Below, in pieces: positions 7,942 through 18,500 of a stretch of 64,000 nt of DNA (positions are counted from its first letter, which is position 1; every line of letters starts with the position of its first letter). The notes beneath the pieces were generated by a model. The model was not told the DNA's origin, made no database searches, and saw only the letters and a program-made list of their open reading frames with translations. The position numbers and the translations under genes are program-made. The DNA is from Paenibacillus sp. J5C2022 (GTDB lineage Bacteria; Bacillota; Bacilli; Paenibacillales; Paenibacillaceae), in assembly GCF_025567625.1 (NCBI RefSeq), contig NZ_JAOQJC010000003.1:62001-126000 (forward strand), given 5' to 3'.

Positions 7942-9060
7942 TTAGTTGCCTCCCTCAATTCTGGCCAGCTCTTTGTGTACAATTGGGGCCACTTTAGTAC
8001 CCAGCAATTCTATTGCTCGCAGCACTTCGCGATGCGGCATCGTGCCGACATTGACATGAAGGAAGAAGCGAGTGACGCCCAAATTTTTGCGCAGCAGAAC
8101 GATCTTCTCCGCCACATATTCCGGATCTCCTACGTATAGCGCTCCGCGCAGACTGCGTGCCGCATCGTATGCATCGCGGTCATACGGCTGTCCCCAGCCT
8201 CGTTCGCGTCCGATCACGTTCATCTGCGCTTGCGTCGGGAGGAAGAACGCTTCAGCAGCCGCTTCCGTCGTATCCGCTACGAAACCATGCGAGTGGGTCG
8301 CGATCTGCAGCTTGTTCACATCGTGACCGGCTTTGGCGGCAGCTCTCTTGTACAGCTCCACAAGCGGGGAGAAACGCTCGGGCATTCCGCCAATAATCGC
8401 GAATGCGATCGGCAAGCCCAGCATGCCCGCACGCGCTGCGGACTCCGGATTGCCTCCGCTGGCGATCCATACAGGAAGCGGATGCTGCACAGCACGTGGA
8501 TAAACGCCCAGATTATGAATAGCGGGACGATGGCCGCCACGCCAAGTCACCTTCTCCGAGGCTCGCACCTTCAGCAGCAACTCCAGCTTCTCCTCGAACA
8601 ATTCGTCGTAATGCTCCAGATCGTATCCGAATAGCGGGAACGATTCGATGAATGAGCCGCGTCCCGCCATAATTTCCGCACGTCCGTTCGATATGCCGTC
8701 CAATGTGGCGAAGTCCTGATACACACGGACAGGATCGTCGGAGGAGAGTACGGTAACTGCGCTCGTCAATCGGATCCCCTTCGTCATGGATGCGGCGGCT
8801 GCCAACACGACAGCCGGCGCAGAGCCCGCATAATCCGATCGGTGGTGCTCGCCAATGCCATAGACATCCAGCCCCGCCTGATCCGCCACCACAATCTCCT
8901 CTACCGCATGCCTCAGCCGTTCTGCATGATTAACCCGCTTCCCCGTAACGGGATGGGGCGTAGCCTCCAGAAATGTGCTAATGCCAATTTCTATCTTTTT
9001 CGCATCCGATTGATTTACCTCTGATTGATTTGCGTTTGCTTCCCTTCGATTCGTCTCCAT
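7942..9060 (-). CDS. LLM-class flavin-dependent oxidoreductase
   Basis: 372-residue luciferase-like monooxygenase fold using FMN or F420. Family features include [31 protein letters not shown] and the active-site-side segment [20 protein letters not shown]; the tail [19 protein letters not shown] is also typical. The first 20 residues are Asn/Gln/Ser-rich and look disordered. The ATG at 9060 has GAAGG close upstream, and a good sigma-A promoter lies at 9094-9122. It converges with the AraC gene. The physiological substrate is unknown. Confidence 0.87.
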   Translation of the reverse strand: METNRREANANQSEVNQSDAKKIEIGISTFLEATPHPVTGKRVNHAERLRHAVEEIVVADQAGLDVYGIGEHHRSDYAGSAPAVVLAAAASMTKGIRLTSAVTVLSSDDPVRVYQDFATLDGISNGRAEIMAGRGSFIESFPLFGYDLEHYDELFEEKLELLLKVRASEKVTWRGGHRPAIHNLGVYPRAVQHPLPVWIASGGNPESAARAGMLGLPIAFAIIGGMPERFSPLVELYKRAAAKAGHDVNKLQIATHSHGFVADTTEAAAEAFFLPTQAQMNVIGRERGWGQPYDRDAYDAARSLRGALYVGDPEYVAEKIVLLRKNLGVTRFFLHVNVGTMPHREVLRAIELLGTKVAPIVHKELARIEGGN

Positions 9061-9093
9061 CTTGCCTTCACATCCCCTTAGGTTGTTTTCTGT

Positions 9094-9122
9094 ATTTTAC
9101 TATATTTTTTATTGTTTCTCAA
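9094..9122 (-). promoter_or_regulatory. sigma-A promoter of the LLM oxidoreductase
   Basis: On the minus strand TTGAGA, 17 bp, TAAAAT, located about 35 bp upstream of the start codon in an AT-rich stretch. Confidence 0.6.
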
Positions 9123-9238
9123 TATTAGTTAGTCCTAATCTTCTATACCATGTCTTTTTATTGATCCGCAACACTTCCTCTCTCCCGAACGTCTAATATT
9201 TGGAAAAACATACTGATGTTGAGGAAGGAGTACCATTG

Positions 9239-10840
9239 ATGTTGAAATGGAGCAAGGCTATCTTGTGCTTTACATTATCCGTCGCACTGTTATTTCCATT
9301 CACAACGCTTAGCAGCGGGACAACGGCCAATCGGTCAAGCGCATCGGAATCATTATCCGAGCTTGTCATTGATACCCGTTCGAAGGCGATCTCCCATGTG
9401 AAGGAGGCTATGAAGCTTCCGGAGGATGCCATTATCAACAATGTCGTGAAGCTGCATAAGCCGACGATGCATTGGGAAGTGCAGTATGTTACCTCTGACT
9501 TGAATCAGGCCGGACAACCGAGACATACCGGAACAATCTCCTTCCTTCCATCCGGAGCGCTCATGCAGTTCTATATTCGGCATACGATATCGGATTATCC
9601 CTGCTCGTCCCCCTGCAATGAAGAAATAAGCTACGACGAAGCGCTGAAGCTGGCGCAACAATTCGTACGCAATCAATACTGGAGTCAGGATAGCGAATGG
9701 ATGTCAGCATACGATAACGCACCGTTTACAATCATCGATGCGCCCCATGACATTAGGCTTCACCGTGCGCATAATGGGATTCGATTCCCGGACGACTACG
9801 TGGACATAACGATCAATAATCAGACAGGCGAAGTTGCCCAATACACCGTATATTGGTCCAATGTCGAGCTGCCCCCCATTCCCGAAGACATGCTTTCCAT
9901 CGAGGAGGCTAGCAGCATAATGTTTGAGGCGATCGACATTCATAGGGATCATTTGACTCCGGACTTCTATTCCGATGTATACCCTGACAGAATACTTTAT
10001 TATTCAGATGGCGACTACACGATAGACATGGAGGGCAATTTTTATCCAACGCAATCCCGGCGATACTCGCAGCAAGAGGAATATGCAGGATCGAAATATC
10101 CGAAGGATTTAGCCAAGTTGCGAATTTTATCCCTGTATAATCTGGAATTGCAATATAAGAAAAAAGAATGGAATCAGACTGAGCTCATCTACCGGGCATT
10201 CCTGAAGCATGACGCCAAAACTGATTATTGGAAACATCCCTACGTCGGTGCGGAGAGCGGCGCATGGATTAATGCATACAATGAAATTCACCAATTCCCT
10301 GCGCTTCTCGAACCGGGCAGCTGGTTCGTTCCTTCCGCGATTCCCTCTGAACAACTGGGATACAGCGCGGCAATCGTATGGGATCAGGAGCTGCTGATTA
10401 TGGATAATGACCCCGTCATCCAGAATGGCACCACCCTCGTGCCGGTGAGGGAGCTTCTGAGCAGATTGGATGTTCGGCTGCAATGGGATGCAGAGCAACG
10501 GAAAGTAACGGCCAGCAAGGATGGAACAATTGTGGAGCTGAAAATTGATGAAGAGATCGCTGCGATTAACGGGGAAAACCGCTCGCTGGGAGCCCCGGCC
10601 CGAATCATAAACAAACATACGTACATCCCCGCTCGAATCGTGCTGGAGACATTCGGAGCCAAGGTAGCCTGGCATGCGGAATCGAGATTTGTTATCGTGC
10701 AGAGCGATAAGGAGAATGAACTGCCGCGTCTGTCTGAGGACAAATTGCTGCAGTACCGTTACTGGGCCTATTTGCATGCAGAGGAGAAAAAGCTTGGATT
10801 TCCGCCCACAAAAATGAATAGCGTCCCTCTTCCTTGGTAA
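9239..10840 (+). CDS. secreted YcdB/YcdC-like protein with copper amine oxidase N-terminal stalk domain
   Basis: 533-residue exported protein. The start at 9239 has AAGGAG 8 nt upstream and gives a signal peptide (MLKWSKAILCFTLSVALLF). The middle resembles YcdB/YcdC-type repeats, with PepSY-like pieces such as YDEALKLAQQFV and VDITINNQTGEV. Residues about 380-490 form the copper amine oxidase N-terminal-like stalk domain (DNDPVIQNGTTLVPVRELL, then HTYIPARIVLETFGAKVAW), which in Paenibacilli is a common wall-associated module and not an oxidase. Function is unknown; an envelope or spore-coat-related role is possible given tlp directly downstream. Confidence 0.75.
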   Translation: MLKWSKAILCFTLSVALLFPFTTLSSGTTANRSSASESLSELVIDTRSKAISHVKEAMKLPEDAIINNVVKLHKPTMHWEVQYVTSDLNQAGQPRHTGTISFLPSGALMQFYIRHTISDYPCSSPCNEEISYDEALKLAQQFVRNQYWSQDSEWMSAYDNAPFTIIDAPHDIRLHRAHNGIRFPDDYVDITINNQTGEVAQYTVYWSNVELPPIPEDMLSIEEASSIMFEAIDIHRDHLTPDFYSDVYPDRILYYSDGDYTIDMEGNFYPTQSRRYSQQEEYAGSKYPKDLAKLRILSLYNLELQYKKKEWNQTELIYRAFLKHDAKTDYWKHPYVGAESGAWINAYNEIHQFPALLEPGSWFVPSAIPSEQLGYSAAIVWDQELLIMDNDPVIQNGTTLVPVRELLSRLDVRLQWDAEQRKVTASKDGTIVELKIDEEIAAINGENRSLGAPARIINKHTYIPARIVLETFGAKVAWHAESRFVIVQSDKENELPRLSEDKLLQYRYWAYLHAEEKKLGFPPTKMNSVPLPW

Positions 10841-10880
10841 TTATAATGTAGGATTTCGCATCGGAGGGGAGGGTACACAT

Positions 10881-11096
10881 ATGGCAAAGCCGGATAATCG
10901 CGCAGACAATGCCGAGCATCTTGAGCAGCACATTCAGAACACGAAGGCGAACATGCAGGAAGCGAATGAATATCTCGCCGAGCACGCGGAAGAAATCTCC
11001 GCTGTCGACAAAAACAACATCGAAGAGAAAAATGAGCGCCGCCAGAACAGCATTGCGGCATTCCAATCCGAAGTGCAGGACGAGCAAGAACAATAA
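10881..11096 (+). CDS. tlp: small acid-soluble spore protein Tlp
   Basis: 71-residue acidic, helical protein opening MAKPDNRADNAEHLEQHI and holding EYLAEHAEEIS and KNERRQNSI, the hallmarks of the Tlp family of forespore proteins. The strong site GGAGGGGAGG precedes the ATG and a terminator follows at 11113-11161. A TATAAT-like box at 10842-10847 lies in the short spacer. Expression in the forespore is expected from the family, which marks the host as an endospore former. Confidence 0.92.
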   Translation: MAKPDNRADNAEHLEQHIQNTKANMQEANEYLAEHAEEISAVDKNNIEEKNERRQNSIAAFQSEVQDEQEQ

Positions 11097-11112
11097 AGCA
11101 GGCATCAGCAAA

Positions 11113-11161
11113 AAATCCCTCTATCCGCTCGCATGAAGCGTTTGGATACAGGGATTTTTAT
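11113..11161 (+). terminator. rho-independent terminator after tlp
   Basis: Stem ATCCCTCTATCC paired with GGATACAGGGAT (one mismatch) around a 17-nt loop, followed by a T5 run. It lies 20 bp beyond the tlp stop codon. The A-run on the other side could also serve the convergent FMN reductase gene. Confidence 0.75.
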
Positions 11162-11196
11162 CACATTTGTATAACTATTGTAGAGATTAATCGTGA

Positions 11197-11757
11197 TTAG
11201 GAGTTGGAGAAGCCCTTCTGATGGTTGTGGTACCATGTTATAAAATTGTTCACCACTTGGTCGAGAAAGGCTGCCGTCGGTTCGTGGATCAGATCGCCTT
11301 CGGCGTTGATCTTCTCATGCACCGCTCCGACATAAACTTCATTGCCGGGCAGCAACGGAGAGGACAATCCGGGCGCGAACAGAATATCGCGAAGATGAGC
11401 TTGCGCCTTCACCGTACCGAGCAGTCCCATGGAAGCGCCCATTATCCATGACGGCTTGCCGACCATGACGCGCTCTCCTCTGGACAGCCAATCGATCGCA
11501 TTTTTCAATACGCCGGGAATTGTTGCATTGTATTCAGGCGTTACCCATAGCACCGCATCGGCCCGCTTCACCCGCTCCGCCAGCGCCGCCGCCCCTGCCG
11601 GAGGCTCGTTCTCGATATCCTGATTGTAGAACGGCACCTGGTTCAAAGTAACAATATCGAACTCCAGTTGGTCGGCATAACGCTTCTGCAAATATTGAGC
11701 CAGCTTCAAATTGTACGAGTCTTGGCGATTGCTTCCGATAATAGCAGCGATTTTCAT
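11197..11757 (-). CDS. NAD(P)H-dependent FMN reductase
   Basis: 186-residue flavodoxin-like reductase. Family features: phosphate loop IGSNRQDSYNLKLA near the N-terminus, VTPEYNATIPGVLKNAIDWL around residues 73-92, and the GxxMGxxGT-type segment GASMGLLGTVKAQ. Such enzymes reduce FMN, quinones, azo compounds or chromate. AGGAG lies 6 nt before the ATG. It follows the MarR gene by 40 bp on the same strand, so it is the likely target of that regulator. Confidence 0.9.
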   Translation of the reverse strand: MKIAAIIGSNRQDSYNLKLAQYLQKRYADQLEFDIVTLNQVPFYNQDIENEPPAGAAALAERVKRADAVLWVTPEYNATIPGVLKNAIDWLSRGERVMVGKPSWIMGASMGLLGTVKAQAHLRDILFAPGLSSPLLPGNEVYVGAVHEKINAEGDLIHEPTAAFLDQVVNNFITWYHNHQKGFSNS

Positions 11758-11797
11758 TTGTTTCTCCTCCGTCTTCCCTTGTTATTCCGAGCCGCGA

Positions 11798-12265
11798 TCA
11801 ACCTTCTGGCGCGTCTAGATGAGACATCGAGCGCTGTTCGTCCCTCACATTGTCGCGAAGCTTAAGCAGCAATCTTGCAAGTTCCGCACATTCAGCCTCC
11901 GAGAAGCCCCTTAGCATTAGGGCTCTGGTCGACTGGTCGACCTCTTCAACATTATCCTGCAGCGACATGCCCTTCTCTGTCAGGAACACCTTCATCGCAC
12001 GGCGATCATCGCCACAGCAATTTCTCGTGACATAACCTTTATTCTCAAGACTGGTCAGCATTCTGGTCATGCTTGATTTATCTTTACTGAGCGCCTCTGC
12101 AATCTCGTTTTGCGTCAGGCCTTGCTGTCTGATCAGCAGTGCGATAATAAGATGCTGCTCCGGGGTCAACTGTACGGGACTAAGCCGTTCCTTCATATAT
12201 TGAACGATCTCAAGGTCAATCATATGAAGAAGAACACCTATATGATCGGATAATGGATGCTTCAT
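11798..12265 (-). CDS. MarR-family transcriptional regulator
   Basis: 155-residue winged-helix repressor. The recognition region GLTQNEIAEALSKDKSSMTRMLTSLENKGYV and the wing CCGDDRRAMKVFLTEKG are classic. The paired cysteines in NCCGDDR are uncommon in the wing and could give redox sensing. GGAGGTG lies just before the ATG. A strong promoter and an operator-like palindrome sit upstream, suggesting autorepression together with the FMN reductase gene. Confidence 0.92.
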   Translation of the reverse strand: MKHPLSDHIGVLLHMIDLEIVQYMKERLSPVQLTPEQHLIIALLIRQQGLTQNEIAEALSKDKSSMTRMLTSLENKGYVTRNCCGDDRRAMKVFLTEKGMSLQDNVEEVDQSTRALMLRGFSEAECAELARLLLKLRDNVRDEQRSMSHLDAPEG

Positions 12266-12279
12266 CTTTTCACCTCCAT

Positions 12280-12297
12280 TAGTTGATACGTCAACTA
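12280..12297. promoter_or_regulatory. MarR operator candidate
   Basis: Perfect 7-bp inverted repeat TAGTTGA and TCAACTA with a 4-bp spacer, placed between the -10 box of the marR promoter and the marR ribosome binding site. MarR proteins bind such palindromes, so binding here would block transcription. Confidence 0.65.
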
Positions 12298-12304
12298 CTT
12301 TATA

Positions 12305-12333
12305 AGTATCGCAAATTTTGTGAATGATGTCAA
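12305..12333 (-). promoter_or_regulatory. sigma-A promoter of marR and the FMN reductase gene
   Basis: TTGACA, 17 bp, GATACT on the minus strand, with the MarR-type palindrome just downstream. Confidence 0.75.
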
Positions 12334-12405
12334 ATATGCTGCTGGCCTTCTCTCTGATTCACTTTATTGGGAAAGCATACCGTCATCTCGCAGCGCCACT
12401 CTACT

Positions 12406-12448
12406 GAAACATACTTAAATCCAACCTCAACATACCAGACTGCATTCC
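12406..12448 (+). promoter_or_regulatory. 43-bp upstream element, copy A (giant lyase promoter)
   Basis: Matches 37 of 43 positions of the element at 22389-22431, including an 18-bp identical core AACATACCAGACTGCATT. In both copies a TGTAACCG box follows after exactly 28 bp, with a TATxAA-like -10 box beyond it. The position upstream of the presumed -35 region fits an activator site; the YesN-type regulator at 27190-28827 is the obvious candidate. Confidence 0.7.
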
Positions 12449-12547
12449 GTTCAGGTTATTGGTTTCATAGACTGTTTGTAACCGAGTATGAAAGGAGGGC
12501 AATAGATTTATCATGTTAGCAATTCATGAGGAAAGGGAAGAAGAAGA

Positions 12548-15500
12548 ATGGGAGAAAACCGATTAATTGTAAGCGCATTCAAATTAATGTATGTTTTTTT
12601 GCTCATCGTTTGTTTACTCACCGGACAAGCTGGCATAGCGGTTGTCGCCGCCGCAGCTAATCCAGAGACGGATGCCGGCGTCGAGACTGGTCTATTATCG
12701 ACATTGCCAGCGTTGCAGGCGGTGCCTTCATCCGACGATGTGGTGTACGACTTCCGGCTTGGCGCGGGTGCGGATATGACGAGTGCGACGCTTGAGGTCA
12801 ATGGTTGGAAGTATGACGGGAAAACGTCCGGCTCGGCGCAGTATCCGACTCCCGATCCGGTAATCGACGAGACGGGGCTGTTTTTTCCGGCGCTGCGAAA
12901 TCCCAATCCGGTGAATCCGTTGCAGGAGCTCAGCTTTACGATCGACGTGCCCGCGACCGGGCTGTACCGATTGGGGTATACACCGGGGAAATATATCGCG
13001 GAGGGCGGCAGCGCCAGAATATATATCGACAACAAGCTGCTTGGAGCGGTCATCACCCGTACATACGGAACGGATGCTCCCGCTGAGCAATTGCTCGGGA
13101 ACGGCTTTATTGAATTGACTGCGGGCACGCACACGCTGAAGGTATCTGCCTATGGCGCATACGCGGCCAATACGACGCGGTATGTGTATGTCGAGACGTT
13201 TTTCCTTCGGTCCATAGACCCGCATGCGGGGCAACTCGCCTTCGAAGAGTTCAACATCAAGGCTGACAAAACGAGTCTTGATCTGCAAACCGATAACACG
13301 GCGAACGTGACGCTGACAGACAACGCGGGTACGGTTGGTCCGCTGTTCGGGAAGGATCGGATCAATACCGTTCTTGCGCGTTACGCGAGCAATTCCGGCC
13401 TCCTCCCCTCCCTTGCGATTACCTATACGTCCAGCAATCCGGCCGTCGCAACTGCAGCACAGAGCGGAATCAACGCAACTGTGACGGCGATAGGTCCAGG
13501 AGCGGCCACCATCACAGCGACGGCGGCTTATCAGGGCACGGTCATTGCCTCCTCATCCGTTGACATGCTGGTCACTGCCGGTGCGTTAAACGCCATCGCG
13601 GTATCTGTGACTGAGGATACGATCATTCTGGATAGCGGACAGAATCCCTTGCTTTCGGTTCGCGGGCACACGGAAAACGGTGAAATGGATATCCCTCTCG
13701 GAAGTGTGAGCATCATGCATTCCACGCCCGGTGTCGTGCAGATTGACACGGCGACCGGCGAAATCACTGCGCTGAAGACAGGCGTCACAACGCTGACCGT
13801 AAGCTATGGCGGCTACGAGGAGCAAGTGACGATTACCGTCATGGAAGCGGACGGCTTGCTTCGCTACAACTTCAAGCCGGCCAACCAGGGTGGCGTGGAT
13901 CTTGCCAACGCGACGCTGGAGGCGAACGGCTGGCGGGTGGGCGAGGTATCCCCAACGATCCTGAGCAGGCCCAACGCCTTCCGCAATCAGAGCTACGGCA
14001 TCGGCATTTTCGCCGAACAGAACGAATATGCCGAACTGGAGCTGCTCGTGCCTGCGGCAGGACTTTATACCGTACACTTCAAAGGCTATAACGCCAATGG
14101 CGGCCAGCAGGCGGCGCTGCTGATCGACGGACAAGAGCTTGGGCAGTATTATTTCGGAGGTACAACCGAGCTGCCTGAGCAGACGTACAAAACTCTCTAT
14201 CTCGAGCAGGGAGTCCATACGTTTCGTCTCGTGATGATAGCGGACTTGGGCGCCCGGTACATGATGCCCACCTACCTGAAGCTGGCTCCCGCTGCAGCCG
14301 CTCCTGCCTTTGCGGCGACTGCAGGCGTCGAGCTGTCGCCGGCAAGCGTCAAGCTGGATGAGACGTCCCGATTCATCGCGAAGGTGAAGCTGAGCGATAA
14401 CCTGATCTATACGTATGACCAGTTCAAGTCACTTCCCGGCAACGAAAGTGCCACGATCAGCTACGAATCCTTGAATACGGCTATCGCAGCCATCGACGCT
14501 GCAACCGGCCTCATTACTCCGGTGTCAGGCGGCAGCGCTACGCTGAAAGCGTATTTGACGACGGGCGGACAGACGTACACTTACAGCGCGGCCATCACCG
14601 TCAAGGAGAGTGTGCTGGCGCGTGTCGTTTTTGACAAGACCACAAACCTGATGGTGGTGGGAGACGCCCCATTTGCACTTTCCGCGAAGGCCTATGCGGA
14701 TGACAATAGCGAGATTATGCCCTCGGACGCGTTGCAGATCTCCTACTCCGTCTCCGGCGACGCCCTGGCGCTGAACGCGGATAGCGGCATCGTCACGGCG
14801 CAACAGGCAGGGCACGCGACCGTCGCAGTGACGGCAGTCTACCGGAACGGCACCCCGAAGACAAGCTCGTTCGACGTCGAGGTTGCAGCCGCGTCGGACG
14901 CGATCCTCTATAACTTCAAGCCGTCTGCCCAGGGCGGCGTGGATCTTGCAAGCGCTACGCTGGAGCAGAACGGTTGGCGGATTGGCGAAGTATCTCCGAC
15001 CATCCTGAGCAGAGGCAACGCCTTCCGGAACCAGCCGTACGGCATCTATATTGTGGCCAGCAAGGGCGAGTATGTCACGCTCGACATCCGTGTGCCCGCA
15101 GATGGGCTGTATCGGGTGGCCTTTGAAGGTTATCAAGGAAACGGCGGCCAGCAGGCGGCGCTGCTGATCGACGGCATGGAGGTCGGCCGGCGCCACTTCG
15201 GACAGGACATGACAGAGCAGCGTTACCGGACCGTCTATCTGACGGCGGGAGACCATTCGTTCCGTCTGGTCATGATGGACGACGTCACCGAGCGGCTTAT
15301 GATGCCGACTCATCTGAAGCTGATTTCCACGTCCTCGGTTCCGAGCTTTGCGGAAAGCGCCGGCGCCGCGCTGTCGCAAGATAACATCAGTCTGGATGAA
15401 ACCTCCCGGTTTATCGCCAAGGTAAAGCTGAGCGACGGTTTCGTATATGAATACGAGCAGTTTAAAGCGTATCCCGATTATACCGGCACGATCAGCTACG

Positions 15501-18500
15501 AATCCGAGAATACGGATGTCGCGGTCATCGATGCCGCAACCGGTCTCATTACTCCCGTAAGAGGCGGCAGCGCCACGCTGAAGGCGAACTTGACGCTGGG
15601 GGGCGCAACGTATGGGTATAGCGCCGTTGTCACCGTCCGTGAACGAGTGCTGGATCATATCGTGTTCGATCGCACTCCGGATTTTCTGGCTGTGGGGGAC
15701 GCGCCGTTTGCGCTTTCCGTGACAGCCTACGCACAGGATGGCGGCGTCATCGACGCTCCGCAAGCACTGACGGTTGCGTACTCCGTTACAGGCAACGCCC
15801 TGACGCTGGACGCGGCGGGCAAGGCTGTTGCGGCCGCCCAGGCCGGACGCGCTACTATTACGGCCAACGCTTCATACCGCGGCATGGAAGCGTCCGCTTC
15901 CTTCGAGGTTGAAGCCGGGAGCGCCCTCCTCTATAACTTCCGCCCGGCGAATCAGGGTGGCGTCGATGTTGCGAATGCGTCGCTGGAGACGAACGGCTGG
16001 CGGGTTGCCGAGGTGTCCCAGGAAATTCTGGACAGAAGCGGAGGTTTCCGGAACCAGTCTTATGGCCTCTATATATTGGCCAGCAAGGGGGAATATGCCG
16101 AGTTCGACATCCGCGTACCCGCAGCCGGACTGTACAAGGTCGCCTTCACGGGTTATAAATCGGGCGGCGGCAGCCAGGCTGCGCTGATGATCGACGGGAT
16201 GGAGGCCGGCCAGCATCACTTCGGGGCGCTCGATCAGGAGCAGCGCTACAAGACCGTATATCTTGCCGCAGGGGAACATAAGTTTCGGCTGACCATGACG
16301 GCGAACGTCGCCGAACGGCTTATGATGCCTAGCCAGTTGAGATTGCTTGCGACGACAACCGAGCCGACCTTTGTAGCGAGCGCTGGTGCGGCGGTTTCGC
16401 AAAACAATGTCCCTGTGGGACGTTCCGTCCGATTAATCGCCAAGGCAAATTTCAGCGATGGCTTCGCCTATGCGTATGACCAGTTCATAGCATTCCCCGC
16501 CATGAGCGGCAGCACGATCTCTTACCAGTCGCTGAACGAGAGCCTTGCGACGATCGACGGCAATGGCCTGATTACGCCGCAGGCGGCGGGAACCGTGCAA
16601 TTGAAGGCGACCTTGCAGTCGGGCGGCAAGGAGTATGCTTATCAGACAGGCTTGACGGTGACCAATCAGACACTTGAGCAAGTCAGCTTTCAGAAGACAA
16701 AAAATGTGCTGGTCGTGGGCGGCGCTCCCTTCGTCATGTCGATCGTCGCATACGACAACAATGGCGCAGTGATCAAGGACCCGGAGGGCTTGCAAATTGT
16801 GTACAAGGTCTCCGACGATCAAGTGCTGGCAGTGGAAAACCAAAATACGCTGGTCGCAAAGGCGGCGGGCAATGCGACGGTGACGGCGGAGGTTACGTGG
16901 GGCAACGGGACAAAGACGGCTTCGTTCCCGATCGAGGTCTGGGATCAACTGCAGCCGGCTGTTATGTACGATTTCCGTCCGCCGGCCAACGGGGGCACGG
17001 CCCTGCTGAAGGAGGCGACGCTGGCCAACAGCAACTGGAGACTGGCCGAGCTTGCACCGGCTTTGGCCGAGAGAAGCCTGGCGTTCCGCAATCAGGCATA
17101 CGGCATCTATATGGCCGCCAATGCGGGGGAATACGCCGAGTTCGACATTCTTGTGCCCAGTACGGACACGTATGTCGTCGTCTATAAAAGCGGCAGCTAC
17201 AATGGCGGCAAGCTGGGCGAGGCTGCGATTGACGGGAAGTCGGTTTTTGTCCACAATCACGGCGGAACGCTGGGCACCAATGCGCCTGAGCAGCTGTACA
17301 AGAGCATCTACCTGACCGAGGGCGTCCATAAGCTCCGCCTGGAGTCCCTGCAAAGCGACGGCTTCCTGACCCCGACCTGGATCAAGCTCGTCCCGGCGCC
17401 TGCGCCGACGTTCGTATCGGCCGAGGGGAGCGTGACCAAGACGGACGTCATTCCGGGACAGACGGCTCGTTTCGCCACAACCGCACTGCTCAGCGACGGC
17501 TTCGAATATGCGGACAATCATTTCCCCGACCTGCTGACTGCTTCCTTGTCCTATGCGTCTTCGGACTCGGCCATTGCCGAGATCGACGGCAACGGCAGGA
17601 TTACCGCCAGGACGCCGGGAGAAGCCACGATGAGCGCTATCCTGTCCCTTAACGGCGAAGAACAGCCCGATCCGATTCAGGCAGCGTTCAAGGTCGGCTC
17701 CAAAACGTTCGGCAGCGTGAGCTTCGACGCCACGAAGGACACAATGAGCGCAGGCGGACCGCCCTTCGCGTTGTCCGTCAAGGCGTATGACAACAGCGGA
17801 GCCGGGATCGACGCGCAGGAGGATTTGCAGATTGTCTATAGCGTAACGAATAACGGCGTTCTGGCATTGAACACGGAGATGCGCACCGTTACGCCGGTTG
17901 CCGTAGGCGAGGCAACGGTTACCGCAACGGTAACACTCGGCGGAGTGACGCATAACGCATCCTTCACGGTGCAGGTCGTTCCGGAGTTTTTGGAGTCTAT
18001 ATCTCTGGAGGTCAACAGCAAGAACATTCATATCGGAGATACGCCGCGCATCAATGTGGTCGGACACTTCAGCACAGGCAACAAGCGCTATATCGGCGCA
18101 CCGGGCGACGGCTACACGATCAGCTACGGCTCAAGCAATCCTGCCGTAATCGGCTTGGCCAGCGGTATGCCGGCTGCGATTGCAGCAGGAGACGCAGATG
18201 TGAAGGTTACCGTCCACGATACGGCAACAGGCGAAACGTTTGAGGACAACGTGCCGTTCAAGGTGCGCGCCGTCGCCTCCAGCAAGACGAGAAGGAGTTA
18301 TTACACGGAGGAGAAAATAGCGGCCGCCCGGGTAAACATGCAAAGCTACGACTGGGCGAGCGTCCAGGCGCAAGCACGCATTGACGCGGCGGACAGTTTT
18401 CTTGCACAGTACAGCCTGGAGGAGCTTTGGGCGATGGTGACGCCGCAGAGTATCCCGCGGAGCGCTTCATCCGATCCCGGGCAAAGTCTCGGCAGCCCGA

